Below, piece by piece: positions 61,471-64,000 of a stretch of DNA of 64,000 nt (position 1 is the stretch's first letter; each line of letters opens with the position of its first letter). The DNA is from Rallus limicola (lineage: Eukaryota; Chordata; Aves; Gruiformes; Rallidae), in assembly GCA_022605955.1 (NCBI GenBank), contig JAKCOZ010000001.1, forward strand, positions 73,042,520 through 73,106,519. The letters run 5' to 3'. Position numbers and translations under genes: made by a program. The notes below the pieces were generated by a model that was not told where the DNA came from, searched no databases, and saw only the letters and a list, made by a program, of their open reading frames with translations.

Positions 61471-61757
61471 TTTCACCTCTGTCTTGTCGTTTTTAATGCT
61501 ACCCAAAACAACATTTGAGTTGGAACCAATTTGGCAAGCTTTTATCTTTACAAACAGTCCTAAAAAGCCAATGAGACACCTTTAGCAAACAAGGTCTAAC
61601 TGTAGATAGGTTTGCTGAAAAGGCTTCATGTGTATTTCAACAGAAATACACTTCACTCCTCAAAACCAATTTCATGACTGAATTGAAATTATTTCACCAA
61701 AGGCATCTAAATTAGACAGTCTATACAGATACAGGCAAACTCTTAAACAATACTTAC

Positions 61758-61844
61758 TTCAAATTTGAACCACTCAGAATTCCACTGAGGATTAAGTGAT
61801 TTAGGATACACATCTGTCTTAAATGTTGTATTTCCAAATTTTAC
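61758..61844 (-). CDS. C2CD5: C2CD5 coding exon 2 (C2 domain)
   Basis: 87 nt, phase 0-0, 29 codons (about 31-59): VKFGNTTFKTDVYPKS, then LNPQWNSEWFKFE. The NPxWNexF pattern is the standard C2-domain core between strands 3 and 4. The acceptor is ATTTTTAG|GTA and the donor GAA|GTAAGT. The upstream exon must end in phase 0 and supply the start Met and the first Ca2+ loop. Confidence 0.97.
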
Positions 61845-64000
61845 CTAAAAATAAAATCATTCCATTAGTAATAAATATTTTAAAAATTAGAAACTCATTA
61901 AATTTACACATGTAAATCATTTCAAATACGTATTTTGATAATGTCAACAAATTCTTTTCAGTGAGTGGCTTTTTTTAAAATCCAAATCAATTCACATTTA
62001 TCAGTCTCTCTATGCATATCAACAATGCTTCCAAAAATATCTCTCTCATTATTAAAATTGTTTCTTTTTCCCCCCTCAAACACTTGAAATGTACAAGTCT
62101 CATTTATATAGGCTATTTAGTCTCTTGGTATACTCTCTTTGACTTCTGTTTAGATTTACTGTAAACAAAAGTATGCTATATAAACATTTGATAGTTTACA
62201 TCCTATTCACAAGGTTCTCTCTATGTTTTCTAAATCAGTTTTTTTGACAATTTATAAAAGAAATGTAGAAATGAAAAGGTAACATTGCTAGATTTCCTAA
62301 GTTTTAGAAATCTCCCCAGATACACACCAGAAAATAACCAAAAACTACTCTGTCTACTGCAAACTTGATATGCTGGACACATACAAATAAATTATGAGCA
62401 GCAAAGGGGAGGCACCTGATCAGTTTCTATTCCTTTCTTAAAAAACAAATAACAAATGCACAAAAGCTTAGAGGGACTAAGTATATATATATATATCCCT
62501 GTAACCTCCAGATTAAATAGTCTCCATACTTCTACTGATTAATGCACCTGCAATCACCTAATTGCCTATTTCAAGCATCTCCATTTGGTCCACACGAGTC
62601 TGTCTCAGGGCAATCCCATTTGGGTGTTTGAGGGTTTTTGGGTGTTTGAGGGTTATTTGTTGTTTGTTGTTTTTTTAAAATACAAATAAACAAGAACATG
62701 AAACAAAGTTTCTGTGATGCTCCACATATTAAGAAAACACTGCAGGATGCAAGCAGCTTTCATTCAAAAAATTTGACCAATTCTTGTAGTTCTCTGGATG
62801 CTGCCTATCAAAATAATTAGTACTTCAACTCATACCGAGTATCTGATGGTGCTTACAAATGCCCAAAGTTACATTTTTTAATTCATTCAAGATTTTTATA
62901 AAAATGAGTGTGCTCATATAAAAGAAATGCTTCAGTTAAAGACAGTTGTGGGGTTTTGAATGCCCTTTTTTAAAATTCTGGATCGATTTTGGAGGCTAGA
63001 CAGATTAAAATCTAGATGGATTTTAGTCTTAGCTTTCACAATCTGCATAGCAATTATTTTTGGACACTTCTGCTAAAGAACGTTATTGAACACTTTACAT
63101 GGTGATTATTTTGCATCAGTACATATCCCAACCCTGAAGGGATTCTGCACTTAAGTACTTCCAGTTAATTTTAAAAGCCTACAGAACTGGACCATGAGCT
63201 CACACTGAGCTCTCTCTATATATTATAAACATACTTACATTGGACAACGGAACTCTGTACATTTGTGATGAAAGAAACAAGCAGTGGGGCCCCTTATTCA
63301 ATTCAATGAACAGTAGTGCTTTTTGAAAAGAAGCTAGTTCAAAGGGAGCTTTAATGTTAAAAGCTATAGAGTGGTATGGAAACACAGGACTAAAATCTCA
63401 GTATAAAAAAAAAAAAAATCATCTAGCTATCAAAAGCTGGATGCAGCATTATGTGCACACAGAAAACTGACACCACTGTATTTGATCACAAAAAGCAGTA
63501 TAATGAAGTGAGATATTGATGCTAGTTTTAACTGAGCTAGCTTACGTATCAGAAGCTGCCAAGATGCAACAGTCCAGAGCTCCACCCAACCTATTTTTAT
63601 ATATTATCTAGGGAGTAAATTAGCTCCCTTGAAGCCCCAGGCAGCTGTAAGCGAACTTCTCCTGTAGTTAAGCTAGTTCATTAAAGCTAGTAGGGATAAT
63701 CAAGCACTACACTGCTGTTCGCTGCACAAATTTAGAAGCACAATTATACAAGAAATTGTGCTAATTTGCTCCAGATCACACATGCTGGCAAAGCCCAAGT
63801 TATGAGTAACCTGAGTCAAGTAAAAGCTCTAAAGCCTCTCCTCATTTTCTTTTCTAATTATAGATTTGCATTAGAAAAATTAACAAGAAAATTAAAGGCT
63901 AATGACCAACCTTAGCATTACCTCAACTTTTCAAGTGAAAGTGGTTTGTAAATGTTCTCAGCAACCTTTCAGCAAAAATAGAACTGTATTTTCCAAGCTC
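61845..64000 (-). other. Intron 1 (partial)
   Basis: 2156 bp up to the window edge. No exon 1 coding sequence was found. It holds a TA tract (62482-62496) and a duplicated G/T-rich motif (gggtgtttgagggtt) at about 62620-62655. Confidence 0.83.
62482..62496. repeat. (TA)n tract
   Basis: A 15-bp TA run in intron 1. Confidence 0.88.

Larger units (their letters stand above)
59878..61757 (-). other. Intron 2
   Basis: 1880 bp, AT-rich, with an A-run at 60812-60828 and an AC tract at 61459-61470. Nothing else was recognised. Confidence 0.85.
1..64000 (-). other. C2CD5: C2CD5 gene, partial (5' end outside window)
   Basis: Twenty-five coding exons on the minus strand join in frame (3069 nt including stop) and read as C2CD5/CDP138, recognised along its length by segments such as LQITVLDHDTYSANDAIG, RGNAVVGYLQCFDLEGE and FNDLCENLLK. 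Family knowledge: a C2-domain phosphoprotein that binds Ca2+ and phospholipid, is phosphorylated by Akt2, and promotes insertion of GLUT4 vesicles into the plasma membrane. Every intron starts GT and ends AG when read on the minus strand, and all split codons are restored across junctions. The exon with the initiator Met is missing, so intron 1 runs off the right edge. The largest intron is intron 9 (13.6 kb). The product should be about 1052 residues if exon 1 supplies the usual 30 or so. Identity is from recall of the family, not a search. Confidence 0.96.

Noticed and set aside
62990..63030. Imperfect inverted repeat around gattaaaatctagatggatt
   Set aside because: Has mismatches, is short, and shows no flanking structure.
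61845..64000. Search for exon 1 and a promoter or CpG island
   Set aside because: No start-codon exon for the C2 domain, no CpG-dense stretch and no TATA/initiator context were seen. The first exon must lie beyond base 64000.
1..64000. tRNA, rRNA, CRISPR, operon-like or bacterial features
   Set aside because: None were seen. The window is a spliced vertebrate gene with AT-rich introns and avian retroelements.

Overview
The window looks like bird nuclear DNA: AT-rich, intron-dominated, with CR1 LINE fragments and avian-type solo LTRs. It holds most of one protein-coding gene on the minus strand, C2CD5 (C2 domain-containing protein 5, also CDP138 or KIAA0528). I recognised it from the translated exons. 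No other gene, RNA gene or CRISPR array was found. The species cannot be fixed from this sequence.

Layout, right to left in the direction of transcription: the window opens inside intron 1 (61845-64000). The exon with the start codon lies beyond base 64000. Twenty-five coding exons follow, from exon 2 (61758-61844) to the terminal exon 26 (stop codon at 696-698). The 3' UTR fills the left edge. Every junction is GT-AG, and all reading phases match from exon to exon. The joined exons give 3069 nt, or 1022 codons plus stop. With the roughly 30 residues expected from exon 1, the protein would be about 1052 residues. Residue numbers in this annotation assume those 30 upstream residues.

Functionally, exons 2-3 finish the N-terminal Ca2+/phospholipid-binding C2 domain. 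Exon 5 carries the RxRxxS site that fits the known Akt2 phosphosite Ser197. Exons 7, 8 and 15 encode low-complexity, Ser-rich linkers. Exons 5-6, 9-11, 12-14 and 24-26 carry repeated G-x-N/H-A-V/L-V/F units that resemble YbjQ-like folds. Exon 12 holds two CxxC pairs. The family is known for insulin-stimulated GLUT4 vesicle insertion and related vesicle fusion.

Two further exon-like segments stand out. One at 52430-52554 has the same phases as exon 7 and so looks like its mutually exclusive alternative. The other, at 24830-24919, is a 90-nt in-frame cassette candidate in intron 10. Intron 16 holds two solo LTRs with target-site duplications (12249-12635 and 13334-14516). CR1 fragments lie in introns 8, 12 and 17. 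The rest is ordinary intron with short simple repeats.
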